The notes: a model not told the origin generated them from the letters alone. DNA of 36,713 bases from Heyndrickxia camelliae (GCF_002844575.1 NZ_PIQO01000018.1:67273-103985), one strand, 5' to 3'; counted from the stretch's first letter, positions 1-10,149 are shown. Numbers and translations: made by a program.

Positions 1-132
1 CAATTATTATTATAAAATACCGTTGTTTCGCTTTTTCACTTGAGGCATCTACGACGTCCAGCTTTCAGTAAGCCTATTCCAGTAGTGGCTCAAGCTGTAC
101 GCTGGGTGCTCAGCTTCGTAGATTATTCATCG
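1..132. other. unexplained sequence abutting the tRNA fragment
   Basis: No ORF or complete RNA gene is visible. Spaced inverted arms ATCTACGA (47-54) and TCGTAGAT (116-123), with AGCT at 60-63 and 112-115, could form a long hairpin. Bases 56-85 resemble the end of the dispersed repeat at 25177-25376 (shared blocks GTC, AGCTT, CAGTA, CCTAT, TAG). The stretch may therefore be another repeat copy next to the broken tRNA. Bases 159-252 hold nothing recognisable. Confidence 0.35.
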
Positions 133-158
133 TGCTCTACCGACTGAGCTAATGGCTC
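133..158 (-). pseudogene. tRNA-Lys 5' fragment (truncated tRNA)
   Basis: Reading the minus strand from 158 to 133, 26 bases match the 5' part of a Bacillus tRNA-Lys: acceptor strand GAGCCAT, then TAGCTC, the D loop with GTCGG, and TAGAGCA closing the D arm. The match stops exactly at the D-arm/anticodon-stem boundary. No anticodon arm or T-loop (GGTTCGA) follows down to position 1. In B. subtilis the trnY cluster, which as I recall starts with tRNA-Lys, lies downstream of purA, so this is the expected location and strand. It may be a truly broken gene or a chimeric contig end. Confidence 0.7.
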
Positions 159-252
159 TCAATTTCATTTTGATTTCATCTATCTCAACAACATGTTCTA
201 TATTACCATACAGATTTTATATATGGCAACACATTTCGACAAAATTTTTTCA

Positions 253-293
253 TAAAAATTTTAAAAGGTGATTCTTAAATGAAATCACCTTTT
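253..293 (-). terminator. purA intrinsic terminator
   Basis: The minus strand has a perfect 11-bp stem, AAAAGGTGATT / AATCACCTTTT (arms 283-293 and 263-273), followed by AAAATTTTTA. It lies 35 bases after the purA stop. Confidence 0.85.
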
Positions 294-328
294 AATTTGG
301 AGTAATTCACCACCTCTTAACGAGTGGA

Positions 329-1639
<1,311 letters not shown>

Positions 1640-1670
1640 TTATTCACGGTCTTCATGTAACAACATACCT

Positions 1671-1698
1671 ATTTTATCAATTCCCATAAAAAAGTCAA
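1671..1698 (-). promoter_or_regulatory. purA sigma-A promoter
   Basis: On the minus strand, -35 TTGACT (1693-1698), a 16-base spacer and -10 TAAAAT (1671-1676). The start of transcription would fall about 50 bases before the purA start codon. Confidence 0.75.
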
Positions 1699-1700
1699 CC

Positions 1701-1746
1701 AAAACACGAACAATAATAGATTAATAATATTTATTTATTCGTAATT
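1701..1746. promoter_or_regulatory. paired PurR-box-like operator upstream of purA
   Basis: Two inverted copies of a CGAA-centred element lie just upstream of the -35. AAAACACGAACAAT (1701-1714, plus strand) is close to the PurBox core CCGAAC. A weaker box, ATTACGAATAAAT, is read on the minus strand around 1733-1746. About 25 bases separate the two cores, near the spacing known for PurR boxes in B. subtilis. PurR repression of purA is established there; here it is inferred. Confidence 0.6.
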
Positions 1747-1761
1747 TGTTGAAATCACCCT

Positions 1762-1794
1762 ATAAAAAAAAGAAATTGGTAATCTACCAATTTC
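1762..1794 (-). terminator. dnaC intrinsic terminator
   Basis: Perfect 10-bp stem GAAATTGGTA / TACCAATTTC (1772-1781 and 1785-1794) with a 3-base loop, followed on the minus strand by TTTTTTTTAT. It begins almost at the dnaC stop codon. Confidence 0.9.
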
Positions 1795-1796
1795 CA

Positions 1797-3161
1797 TCAT
1801 GCACCAGCAGGAATCCCTGCGTCATCGAATCTTCTTTCTAAATTAACAAATTTATTGTATTCCTTCACAAAGGCTAAAGAAACTGTTCCAACCGGGCCGT
1901 TACGTTGCTTGGCAATAATAATCTCAATGATATTTTTATTCTCTGATTCTTTATCATAGTAATCGTCGCGATATAGGAAGGCAACGATATCCGCATCCTG
2001 CTCAATACTTCCTGATTCACGGATATCAGACATCATTGGACGTTTATCTTGACGTTGTTCTACACCACGTGATAACTGTGACAAGGCAATAACTGGAACT
2101 TCTAGTTCACGAGCTAAAGCTTTTAAAGACCGGGATATTTCAGAAACCTCTTGTTGGCGGTTCTCGTTAGATCTGCCGCTTCCTTGTATCAATTGCAAAT
2201 AATCGATTAAAATCATTCCCAGTCCGTGCTCTTGTTTTAATCTTCGGCATTTGGAACGGATTTCATTAATTCGAATCCCTGGCGTATCATCGATAAAAAT
2301 ACCAGAGTTCGATAAACTTCCCATTGCCATCGTTAATTTTCGCCAGTCCTCATCTGTTAAAGAGCCGGTTCTTAAATTTTGCGCGTTTATATTTCCTTCG
2401 GCACAAAGCATACGCATAACAAGCTGTTCTGCCCCCATCTCGAGACTGAAAATAGCTACATTCTCTCCTGCCTTTGTTCCTACATTTTGGGCTATATTCA
2501 ATGCAAAGGCTGTTTTCCCCACTGATGGACGTGCGGCAACTATAATTAAATCATTACGCTGAAAACCAGCAGTCATGCTATCAAGCTCTGTGAAGCCAGT
2601 AGGAATTCCGGTAATATCGCCTTTTCGATTATGAAGAAGCTCAATATTATCATAAGTACGTACAAGTACATCTTTAATATTATGAAATGCCCCAGCATTC
2701 TTGCGGTTAGCAACCTCCATAATGCTTCTTTCGGCTTCACTGAGCAATTCATCTACTTCATCTTCTCTTGTATAACCTTCAGTAGCAATGGTTGTTGCAG
2801 TTCTGATTAATCTTCTTAGCAGCGATTTTTCCCCTACGATTTTAGCATAATACTCAATATTTGCAGCAGTAGGTACAGAACCCGCTAATTCACTTAAATA
2901 ACTAATACCCCCAATATCCTCCAATTGTTTAGTCGCAGCTAATTCTTCTGCTACCGTTACTAAATCAACCGCTTTTCCCTCATCATTAAGCTTTAAGAAA
3001 ATATTGAAAATGATTTGATGGGCATTTCGATAAAAGTCCTCCGGAATTAAAATTTCTGAAGCAGTAATGAGTGAAGATGGTTCAAGAAATACAGCACCTA
3101 ACACAGCTTGTTCCGCTTCAATATTCTGAGGCGGCATACGATCCGCTAATAAATCACTCAT
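1797..3161 (-). CDS. dnaC: replicative DNA helicase (DnaB family)
   Basis: Hexameric 5'-3' helicase that unwinds DNA at the fork and recruits primase; called DnaC in Bacillus and DnaB in E. coli. At 454 aa it has the family length. The N-terminal DnaB domain begins PQNIEAEQAVLGAV, a linker follows, and the RecA-like ATPase has Walker A RPSVGKTAF (about 211-219), Walker B GMILIDYLQL and the SDIRESGSIEQDADIV sensor segment. No intein or insertion is seen. The start is preceded by AGGGGG. It sits between rplI and purA as in B. subtilis, but a terminator and repeat copy A separate it from rplI, so it probably has its own promoter. Confidence 0.98.
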   Translation of the reverse strand: MSDLLADRMPPQNIEAEQAVLGAVFLEPSSLITASEILIPEDFYRNAHQIIFNIFLKLNDEGKAVDLVTVAEELAATKQLEDIGGISYLSELAGSVPTAANIEYYAKIVGEKSLLRRLIRTATTIATEGYTREDEVDELLSEAERSIMEVANRKNAGAFHNIKDVLVRTYDNIELLHNRKGDITGIPTGFTELDSMTAGFQRNDLIIVAARPSVGKTAFALNIAQNVGTKAGENVAIFSLEMGAEQLVMRMLCAEGNINAQNLRTGSLTDEDWRKLTMAMGSLSNSGIFIDDTPGIRINEIRSKCRRLKQEHGLGMILIDYLQLIQGSGRSNENRQQEVSEISRSLKALARELEVPVIALSQLSRGVEQRQDKRPMMSDIRESGSIEQDADIVAFLYRDDYYDKESENKNIIEIIIAKQRNGPVGTVSLAFVKEYNKFVNLERRFDDAGIPAGA

Positions 3162-3197
3162 ACATCTAACCCCCTAATCATTAACGGGAAAATTTTA

Positions 3198-3266
3198 AAA
3201 GAGCAAGCGCCTTGCACATCGACACGTTGAAATCCGCTTGCCAATAGGCTGCTTGCGCTAGACAGA
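3198..3266 (+). repeat. dispersed intergenic repeat, copy A (short)
   Basis: Begins GAGCAAGCGCCTTGCACATC and ends AATAGGCTGCTTGCGCTAGA. The left end is nearly identical to that of copy B, and the right end carries the TAGGC...GCTAGAC signature. About 70 bases, so internally deleted compared with the 150-200-base copies B, C and D. It lies between the rplI terminator and dnaC. Confidence 0.7.
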
Positions 3267-3312
3267 ATCTATACTTGTTACCTTATTTTTATAATAAAAA
3301 ACTCATACGTTA

Positions 3313-3348
3313 AACAAAAAAATGTGATCAAATAATAAGACCACATTT
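3313..3348 (-). terminator. rplI terminator
   Basis: Minus strand stem AAATGTGGTC / GATCACATTT (one G-T pair) followed by TTTTTGTTT. It lies about 80 bases after the rplI stop. Confidence 0.8.
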
Positions 3349-3430
3349 ATAAAAACACATGTTGAACGGTTTCTCCATTCATACGACTATTCTATTTTAT
3401 CATGAACTGATATTTTTGTAGCTGGCAAAT

Positions 3431-3880
3431 TTAACTTTCTTCTGTAACATGTACATTTAATGTAGCTGTTACATCTGAATGTAATTTTACAGGTACTTTT
3501 GTATATCCTAATGCACGAATAGCATCATTTAATTCCATTTTACGCTTATCGATTTGAATATTATGTGCCTTCTTAAGCTCTTCAGAAATTTGCTTACTTG
3601 TAATAGAGCCGAATAATCTTCCGCCGTTTCCTGATTTTGCTTTTAATTCAACCGTAATTTTTTCTAAAGCTTCTTTTAGTTTTTTTGCTTCTTCTAATTC
3701 TTCTTTTGCCAACTGTTGTTCTTTTTTCTTTTGAGCTTCCAAGCCTTTTAAATTAGCCGTTGTTGCTTCTACAGCTAATCCTTGTTTGAGCAAGAAATTG
3801 TGTGCATATCCATCTGCTACATTTTTTGTTTCGCCTTTTTTCCCCTTACCTTTTACATCTTTTAAAAAGATTACTTTCAT
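3431..3880 (-). CDS. rplI: 50S ribosomal protein L9
   Basis: L9 binds domain V of 23S rRNA at the base of the L1 stalk through its N-terminal domain, and its long helix carries a second globular domain. The 149-aa sequence shows the conserved start [17 protein letters not shown], the NFLL segment, a lysine-rich connecting helix (about 41-75) and the C-terminal domain with GRLFGSIT. Its start overlaps the gdpP stop (ATGA at 3877-3880), which suggests translational coupling. The yybS-gdpP-rplI order matches B. subtilis. A terminator follows at 3313-3348. Confidence 0.98.
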   Translation of the reverse strand: MKVIFLKDVKGKGKKGETKNVADGYAHNFLLKQGLAVEATTANLKGLEAQKKKEQQLAKEELEEAKKLKEALEKITVELKAKSGNGGRLFGSITSKQISEELKKAHNIQIDKRKMELNDAIRALGYTKVPVKLHSDVTATLNVHVTEES

Positions 3881-5850
3881 GATTTTGTGCTCCCTTCCAT
3901 GTATTCATCAATAGCCTGAAGTAGCATTTGTTCGGCTTGTTCAATGGTCACATCTTTCAATTGAGTAGCGGCATTAGACAAATGACCGCCGCCTCCTAAT
4001 GCTTCCATTATAACTTGAACATTCACATTTCCCAAGGAACGTGCACTGATTCCTACTTCATTTTCTCCTCTTTTTGTAATGACAAAGGATGCAGCTACTC
4101 CATCCATCGTTAATAACGTATCTGCAGCCTGTGCGGTAACAACGGGGTCCACCTTTTCTTTATTATCCCCCTTGGCAATCGCGATTCCTTTTGCATAAAA
4201 CTTAACTGTTTCAATAAGCTTCGCTCTTTTTACATACGTATTAATATCTTCTTTTAAAAACTTTTGAACTAAAACAGTATCAGCACCAAGTGTTCTTAAA
4301 TACGAAGCTGCATCAAAGGTTCTCGAACCAGTTCGTAAAGTAAAACTTTTTGTATCTACAATAATTCCTGCTAATAAAGCTGTTGCCTCCAGCATATTTA
4401 CTTTTTCATCCTTAGGCTGATACTCAAGCAATTCTGTAACCAATTCAGAAGTCGAAGAAGCATATGGCTCCATATAAACTAATAAAGGATTTTTTATAAA
4501 ATCTTCGCCTCTACGATGGTGGTCGATTATTACCACATTTTCAATCCTTTTAATTAGCTTTTCTTCAATCACAAACGACGGTTTATGTGTATCAACAATG
4601 ACTAACAGTGATTCATCTGTCGCCATTTCTAAAGCCTCATCCGGTGATATAAACCGACTAGACATATCTGGATTCTGTTTTACTTCGTCTATTAATCGCT
4701 TTACCCCTGTGTCCACTTCGGAAAAATTTATAACAATATATGCTTCCTTATGGTTCATTTGAGCTACTTTTCGTATTCCAATTGCGGCACCAATTGCATC
4801 CATATCCGGATACTTATGCCCCATCACAATAACTTTATCACTTTCCAGCATTAACTCTCTCAATGCATGCGAAATAACGCGTGCTCTTACCCGTGTTCTC
4901 TTTTCAACCGGATTTGTTTTTCCACCATAAAATTTTACCTTTCCATTTAACTGCTTCATCGCTACCTGGTCTCCGCCTCGACCAAGCGCTATATCTAAGC
5001 TTGACTGAGCTAGAGCACCTAAATCAGGTAATGCAGGTATACCTGAACCAATTCCAATACTTAATGTTAATGGCACGTTTTGCTTTGCTGTCGTTTCTCT
5101 AACCTCATCTAAAATGGAAAACTTATCCTTCTCTAGTTCTCGCAGTATTTTTTCATTAAAAATGGCAATAAACCGTTCTGAAGATATTCTTTTCAGAAAA
5201 ATGCCATACACCGTTGCCCATTTGTTCAGAATCGAAGTAACTAAACTATTAAGGCTGCTTCGCGTTTGATCCTCCATACCTTGAGTCAGTTCATCATAAT
5301 TATCTAGAAAGATAATTGCGATCACAGAGCGTTCGTCCATGTAATGTTTTTCAATTTCCATTTGTTCTGTGACATCAAAAAAGTATAAAAGCTTTTCCTC
5401 CAATTTCAGGATCACCTGGTACTTACGATCATTTATTGTAATGGTTTCGGAAGCCAATTCCTGTTTAATCGATGGCACTAATGATTCAGCCACATCATAT
5501 AGTGACCTTCCTACAAGGGTATCTTCGTTAAAACAGGATGCCATAAATTGATTCGTCCACTCAATAAAATAATCATCATTAATCAGCATAATCCCTATCG
5601 GCATTTCCATTAAAGCTTCTTCTCCAACTCGTTTAACCCGGTAGGAGAGAGTAGAAATGTACTCTTCGATATCCTCATGAGATTTTCTTTCAAATAAAAA
5701 GGCGAAATAAAATAATATACCTAATAAAATAATTCCAATTACAGAAATCCACCAATAGAAAATCGCTATGACACCTAAAAGGGCTAATGATATCGCGGCT
5801 AAGCCATATAACGGATATCGAACCATTCGCTTGCTAAAATTGGAAGGCAT
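3877..5850 (-). CDS. gdpP: cyclic-di-AMP phosphodiesterase GdpP
   Basis: Membrane-anchored enzyme that hydrolyses c-di-AMP to pApA and so affects cell-wall stress and potassium balance. The 657-aa protein has two transmembrane helices (about 12-54), a PAS-like domain (about 84-165), a degenerate GGDEF domain (about 172-305) and a DHH/DHHA1 phosphodiesterase. Metal-binding motifs are [12 protein letters not shown] (343-354), VDTHKPS with D420, and IIDHH (441-445); GGGGH near residue 615 belongs to DHHA1. Length and order match B. subtilis GdpP (YybT). The start follows AAAGGAG. The last codon overlaps the rplI start by 4 bases. All catalytic motifs look intact. Confidence 0.97.
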   Translation of the reverse strand: MPSNFSKRMVRYPLYGLAAISLALLGVIAIFYWWISVIGIILLGILFYFAFLFERKSHEDIEEYISTLSYRVKRVGEEALMEMPIGIMLINDDYFIEWTNQFMASCFNEDTLVGRSLYDVAESLVPSIKQELASETITINDRKYQVILKLEEKLLYFFDVTEQMEIEKHYMDERSVIAIIFLDNYDELTQGMEDQTRSSLNSLVTSILNKWATVYGIFLKRISSERFIAIFNEKILRELEKDKFSILDEVRETTAKQNVPLTLSIGIGSGIPALPDLGALAQSSLDIALGRGGDQVAMKQLNGKVKFYGGKTNPVEKRTRVRARVISHALRELMLESDKVIVMGHKYPDMDAIGAAIGIRKVAQMNHKEAYIVINFSEVDTGVKRLIDEVKQNPDMSSRFISPDEALEMATDESLLVIVDTHKPSFVIEEKLIKRIENVVIIDHHRRGEDFIKNPLLVYMEPYASSTSELVTELLEYQPKDEKVNMLEATALLAGIIVDTKSFTLRTGSRTFDAASYLRTLGADTVLVQKFLKEDINTYVKRAKLIETVKFYAKGIAIAKGDNKEKVDPVVTAQAADTLLTMDGVAASFVITKRGENEVGISARSLGNVNVQVIMEALGGGGHLSNAATQLKDVTIEQAEQMLLQAIDEYMEGSTKS

Positions 5851-5933
5851 GAAATCAGCTCCTTTCAGTGAATTTATTAAAGCTCTTTTCTTAGATATTT
5901 TTGCTTTTATTTACGAAATCCCCTAGTTACAAC

Positions 5934-5961
5934 CTCTTTAAGATTGTAACTCGATAAATTT
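5934..5961. other. hairpin in the yybS-gdpP spacer
   Basis: AGTTACAA and TTGTAACT arms form a 10-bp stem counting a G-T pair, in the 200-base spacer between yybS and gdpP. No T-run follows on either strand, so a simple terminator is doubtful. It could be an mRNA-processing or regulatory hairpin. Nothing else is recognised in the spacer. Confidence 0.35.
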
Positions 5962-6051
5962 CATAAGAAAAGATGCCCCGAAACCTTGCCAGCTTACAAT
6001 GTATCACAAATGACGTTAAACCATAATTTATGAAGGATACCTTCTTGATTA

Positions 6052-6987
6052 TCATCCTCTTAGCTTACTTCTTATGTCCATTCCTAAATCGATTATACCT
6101 AATACCAGGATAATAAACATAAATGGGGAGAAGACGAAGGCAATAACGGTTATCAAGGAAAGAATACCTTTTGACCATTTTAAAATATAACCAAAATAAT
6201 AGATAAGTGAAAAGCCTTGAATTAGCATTAAAACTTGAAAGATAAATGCTAGATTCAACAATGCCATCGCGAAATAGCTGCCAGATTTTGGATTAACCAG
6301 CAATGATAAAATCATGATAATTAAATAATACCATAATACACTTTTAGGTAGTTGTATTTTATGAAAGGGCTCCCATTTAGGTACTTTCACCCCAAAACGT
6401 CTAGCTAAAGGGAAATTAATGATTATGAACAACCCTACGAATAAAAATGAAGAAATCACCAACAACGATGGGAACATGGTTTGAAATAGCGATAGAACGG
6501 TATGTAATTGCGAAGTTACTTGATCTGCCTGTGCCAGACCTTTTACCTTTAATAATTCAGCAGATTGCTCAAACGAATTTCGAATCGATTTAATGGTGTA
6601 TTGTAAGAAATTCACATGGAAAAACTTAATGGAAACCATATATCCAATTAGGAGCTCAATTAGAAAAGTAAGGCTGGATGCAACATAAATAATAAATTTA
6701 GACTTTTTTATTTTTACACTGTAGCCCATAACAATTCCTATTGTTCCAAGGATAATGGAAAATGGAAGGAAAAATACCGTTCCAATTAATGCAGAAACGA
6801 CCAAACTAGCAATAAAAAAAACAAACGAATACTTAAAGGGATGTTTTGCACTGTATAGAAGAAATGGAAGGACTAGAAACATCGTTGTTATGATATTAAT
6901 AAATGGGATATATAAACAAACTAATAACAAGATTGTATATACTGCTAGCAGCATAGCTCCCTCAGTAATTACTCTGGCATTTTTCAC
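6052..6987 (-). CDS. yybS: YybS-family membrane protein (DUF2232)
   Basis: Polytopic membrane protein of unknown function, found next to gdpP in many Bacillaceae. I place the start at GTG 6985-6987, giving (M)VKNARVITEGA and about 311 aa. As I recall, B. subtilis YybS begins with a similar short polar stretch before RALTEGA. The open frame continues 30 codons upstream, but that extension is polar, unlike the family, and contains a -10-like TAAAAT. An AAAGGGG ribosome site lies 14 bases before the GTG, which is rather far. About eight hydrophobic segments follow, for example near residues 14-75, a central group and a C-terminal pair. A role with GdpP in c-di-AMP signalling is only suggested by position. 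Confidence 0.88.
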   Translation of the reverse strand: MKNARVITEGAMLLAVYTILLLVCLYIPFINIITTMFLVLPFLLYSAKHPFKYSFVFFIASLVVSALIGTVFFLPFSIILGTIGIVMGYSVKIKKSKFIIYVASSLTFLIELLIGYMVSIKFFHVNFLQYTIKSIRNSFEQSAELLKVKGLAQADQVTSQLHTVLSLFQTMFPSLLVISSFLFVGLFIIINFPLARRFGVKVPKWEPFHKIQLPKSVLWYYLIIMILSLLVNPKSGSYFAMALLNLAFIFQVLMLIQGFSLIYYFGYILKWSKGILSLITVIAFVFSPFMFIILVLGIIDLGMDIRSKLRG

Positions 6988-7183
6988 TTTTTCACTTCTT
7001 ACCCCTTTCTCACTACCTATAAACAGTTCAGCATGGCTATATTTTACCATAAGATATTGGATTAATGAAAAGTACACTCCTACTATTCCTATTGTCTCTT
7101 ACCATTCAAGCTTATAATATACATTCTGCAATGTTTATGTTTCAATTTCAACTTGGAACTGTACCTATGACACTAATCATATA

Positions 7184-7222
7184 AATTAAAAAAGACAGAT
7201 TGCTTTGTATCTCAATCTGTCT
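7184..7222 (-). terminator. htrA-type gene terminator
   Basis: Perfect 10-bp stem AGACAGATTG / CAATCTGTCT (7193-7202 and 7213-7222), followed on the minus strand by TTTTTAATTTAT. Confidence 0.88.
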
Positions 7223-7246
7223 GATAAAAATAATATTTTGTCTTTA

Positions 7247-8485
7247 TTAAAAGTTTGATTCGGTTGAAAGTTTAATTGTAACTTCTTTCTTTTTACCTTG
7301 ATGGTAAAATTCGACCTTTACACTAGATCCAGGCTTCTTATGATTATATATATACTTCCTTAATTCAATGATATCTCGTACCTTTTGCCCATCCAGTTCA
7401 GAGATTACATCAAATCTTTGCAACCCTGCTTCTTCGGCTGGTGACCCTTGAGAGACATCTGAAATCATTACTCCCTCGCTAAGAGGACTAGTTAGCCCTA
7501 AAGATTGTTGTTGATAGTAAGAAGGGACATCACTGATATTTTGCAATGTTACCCCCATAGTTGGTCTTGTAATTTTCCCTTTTGTCTCTAATTCTTGAAT
7601 GATTGGTTCTACATTGTTAATCGGAATAGCAAGGCCTATCCCTTCTACTGATTCTTCCGCTATTTTCATTGAATTTATACCAATTACTTGTCCCGCAGCA
7701 TTAATAAGTGCCCCGCCGCTATTTCCTGGGTTAATGGCCGCATCTGTTTGAATGACTTCTGCCTCCCAATCCTCTTGACCATCCTCATCTAAATCAATTG
7801 GCACCGTTCGGTTCACGCCAGAAATAATCCCTTGCGTAACCGAACCTGAGAATTCTTCCCCTAAAGGATTTCCTATAGCAATAACGGGTTCACCAAGTTT
7901 AATAGAATCGGAATTTCCAAATTGTGCTACTGTCGTTACTTTACCTCCATCTATTTCAACCACGGCTAAATCATTCCAAATATCACTGCCTACTAGCTTT
8001 CCCTCTAGCTTTTCTCCATCTGATAAGGTTACCTCTAATTTGTCCGCATTTTCTACTACATGATTATTAGTCACTATATATGCCTTCCCATTGGCCTTTT
8101 TGTAGATGACACCAGAACCAGAACCACTTTCTTGGCTTTGGCTATTATCGGTTTGATACCAACTGCTGCTAGTTTGCGATTGTATATTCGTTATCCCAAC
8201 TACAGCCTTTTCTGTTTTTTCTACCGCATTTGTAATATTTGTTGTTAAGTTTAACGATACGTTTTTTACCTGGGTAGTTTGAGTAGTAGCTGGCTTTACA
8301 TTGTTTTGCAAAGAATTTGCAGTAGCATCGGTTGCAGAGATTCTACTTTCAATATTAGGAAGAATGATAGATACAGCAACTGCACCAGCAACCACTCCTA
8401 AAAGGCTGGATGCAAAATAGCCCGATTTTTTAAATTTTGATTTAGAAAAATCTTTTGGTTGATTTGAATTGAAGTTATTATCCAT
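7247..8485 (-). CDS. membrane-anchored HtrA/DegP-like serine protease with PDZ domain
   Basis: Extracytoplasmic quality-control protease of the S1C family. About 412 aa: a lysine-rich cytoplasmic tail, one transmembrane anchor (about 24-44), a low-complexity linker, a trypsin-like domain and one C-terminal PDZ domain (about 315-405). With the start at ATG 8485 the triad is His142 (NNHVV), Asp172 (WNDLAV) and Ser256 (PGNSGGAL). That ATG lies 9 bases from GGAGAGG, whereas the ATG at 8494 touches it. An acidic DLDEDGQED loop resembling a calcium-binding motif precedes the active serine. It is closest in type to HtrC/YyxA, which in B. subtilis ends the walRK operon beyond purA; here it stands alone next to yybS. 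Whether it is htrC or a paralogue is not settled. Confidence 0.93.
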   Translation of the reverse strand: MDNNFNSNQPKDFSKSKFKKSGYFASSLLGVVAGAVAVSIILPNIESRISATDATANSLQNNVKPATTQTTQVKNVSLNLTTNITNAVEKTEKAVVGITNIQSQTSSSWYQTDNSQSQESGSGSGVIYKKANGKAYIVTNNHVVENADKLEVTLSDGEKLEGKLVGSDIWNDLAVVEIDGGKVTTVAQFGNSDSIKLGEPVIAIGNPLGEEFSGSVTQGIISGVNRTVPIDLDEDGQEDWEAEVIQTDAAINPGNSGGALINAAGQVIGINSMKIAEESVEGIGLAIPINNVEPIIQELETKGKITRPTMGVTLQNISDVPSYYQQQSLGLTSPLSEGVMISDVSQGSPAEEAGLQRFDVISELDGQKVRDIIELRKYIYNHKKPGSSVKVEFYHQGKKKEVTIKLSTESNF

Positions 8486-8639
8486 TATAACCATCCTCTC
8501 CGTATAAATTGTTTGTATTCTTTAAACGCAAGCTATATTTCATCTTCAGAAGATTAAAAGTAATTCTAGGTTAGTTAAGTATGCTTATAAATTATCAAAG
8601 AAATATTAACTTACTCTTAACTGTGTATAATTAATTACA

Positions 8640-8671
8640 AATAAAAAAGTACCCTGCAATGAACAGGGTAC
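8640..8671 (-). terminator. orphan intrinsic terminator upstream of the HtrA-type gene
   Basis: Stem GTACCCTG / CAGGGTAC (8649-8656 and 8664-8671) followed on the minus strand by TTTTTTATTT. The only minus-strand gene upstream is rpsR, which already has a terminator at 9341-9378. This one therefore ends an unrecognised minus-strand transcript or guards against read-through. Confidence 0.75.
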
Positions 8672-9001
8672 CGATAAAAAGGGGGTAAAAGAAAAGGTTA
8701 CCTATGAACCTACTGCTATTTATTGTCCTTACATGATTTAATATAGCAGGGGAAAATTAAAATTAAATTAAAATTAAATTAAAATGGGGAAAAATTAATT
8801 TCCATATTTTATTTAAGTTATATATTGGTGAAAGAAGGGACTCGCAAACCCAATTGAAATACATAATAATAAAAATCTGTATGGAGCTGAAGAGAGCAAG
8901 AAAATATAATTAGTAGCCAGGATACATACCTCTTATATTAGCCCAATAACCGCAAGGAAATAGATTGGAAAATATAAATTGTATCCATTCGCCATAGATT
9001 T
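8672..9001. other. long spacer without a recognised gene
   Basis: No convincing ORF or RNA gene. It holds an AT-rich 11-base tandem repeat (8753-8784). On the minus strand a TGCTATATT extended -10-like sequence near 8740-8748 could start a short RNA ending at the 8640 terminator. The rest up to 9001 shows only short interrupted frames. Confidence 0.4.
8753..8784. repeat. short AT-rich tandem repeat
   Basis: About 2.5 copies of the 11-base unit TTAAAATTAAA. It contains no CDS and lies upstream of the possible small-RNA promoter. Confidence 0.7.
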
Positions 9002-9300
9002 ATGGAGAACTATCCGTTAATATTATTAGTCCATTACATGTACTGGTAAAATGGGAATGAGGAACAATTTGACCCTCGGATTAGAACTCGTTGGAGATTA
9101 GGAGCAAAAATTATAAAACCAATTCGTAAAGCCATAATTGTGAAGGAATCCATTAAGGAATGGGAGAGTAGACAAATATAAAATTTCCCTGAGAGTGGAA
9201 TGCATATAATAAAGGAGTATTGCAACCTATTCAATTTGTATTAAAGCAGGATTTTGGTATTTACGATGACCCGAATGTTTGGATGATTTATAGGTGTTAG
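9002..9300 (+). pseudogene. decayed protein-coding gene of unknown family
   Basis: Two adjacent plus-strand frames read like one protein broken by mutations. From ATG 9002 a frame hits a stop at 9047-9049, then continues in the same frame with DPRIRTRWRLGAKI and KAIIVKESIKEWESRQ to a stop at 9179. A second frame (9193-9300) continues with EWNAYNKGVLQPIQ and QDFGIYDDPNVWMIYR before TAG at 9298-9300. The clean, protein-like composition on both sides of one stop and one frameshift suggests recent decay. I do not recognise the family. A sequencing error cannot be excluded, but two separate lesions make it less likely. Confidence 0.55.
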
Positions 9301-9340
9301 GCAATTAAAACTTATTACTATTGGTATAATATAGATTTCC

Positions 9341-9378
9341 ACATAAAAAAGGACACTCAAATGAATGGAGTGTCCTTT
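9341..9378 (-). terminator. rpsF-ssb-rpsR operon terminator
   Basis: Perfect 11-bp stem AAAGGACACTC / GAGTGTCCTTT (9348-9358 and 9368-9378) with TTTTTTATG following on the minus strand, ten bases after the rpsR stop. Confidence 0.92.
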
Positions 9379-9387
9379 GATTCAAAA

Positions 9388-9645
<258 letters not shown>

Positions 9646-9648
9646 TTA

Positions 9649-10149
9649 TTAGAATGGAAGATCATCATCTGAGATGTCAATCGGTTGACCATCATTAGAA
9701 AATGGATCTTCATCCACGCGAGTATAGCCTTGGTTGCGCTGTTGATTCTGATTATTGCCAAATGGATTGCCCTGATTTCTTTGGCCACCGCCATAAAAAT
9801 CATTATTGCCGCCACGTTCAGGTGAGGCATTTCTAGGCTCTAAGAATTGAACACTTTCTGCCACCACTTCTGTGACATATACGCGTTTGCCATCTTGTCC
9901 TTCATAATTACGAGTTTGTAAACGACCGTCAACGCCTGCTAAACTACCCTTTTTCAAAAAGTTAGCTACGTTCTCTGCTGGTTTTCTCCAAACTACACAA
10001 TTAATAAAATCTGCTTCCCTTTCACCCTGCTGATTCGTAAAAGTACGATTTACAGCAAGTGTAAATGTGGCAACAGCTACCCCACTTGGAGTATATCGCA
10101 AATCAGGGTCCTTTGTTAATCGACCTACTAAAACTACGCGGTTCATCAT
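9649..10149 (-). CDS. ssb: single-stranded DNA-binding protein
   Basis: Essential tetrameric protein that coats single-stranded DNA in replication and repair. The OB-fold covers about residues 1-105 ([55 protein letters not shown]), followed by a glycine/asparagine/glutamine-rich linker. The acidic tip DISDDDLPF binds partner proteins. The start is set at ATG 10147-10149, 9 bases after AAGGGG; an in-frame TTG at 10158 touches the ribosome site and is unlikely. This gives 166 aa. It is cotranscribed with rpsF and rpsR. A parS-like site lies just upstream in the spacer. Confidence 0.97.
   Translation of the reverse strand: MMNRVVLVGRLTKDPDLRYTPSGVAVATFTLAVNRTFTNQQGEREADFINCVVWRKPAENVANFLKKGSLAGVDGRLQTRNYEGQDGKRVYVTEVVAESVQFLEPRNASPERGGNNDFYGGGQRNQGNPFGNNQNQQRNQGYTRVDEDPFSNDGQPIDISDDDLPF

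Noticed and set aside
6988-7077. Thirty-codon N-terminal extension of yybS
   Set aside because: Polar, not like family members, and overlaps a promoter-like -10; GTG 6985 fits the family start better.
9034-9234. Minus-strand 66-codon frame in the HtrA-rpsR spacer
   Set aside because: It lies antisense to the better-supported decayed plus-strand gene, has no ribosome site, and its hydrophobic content reflects the AT-rich complement.
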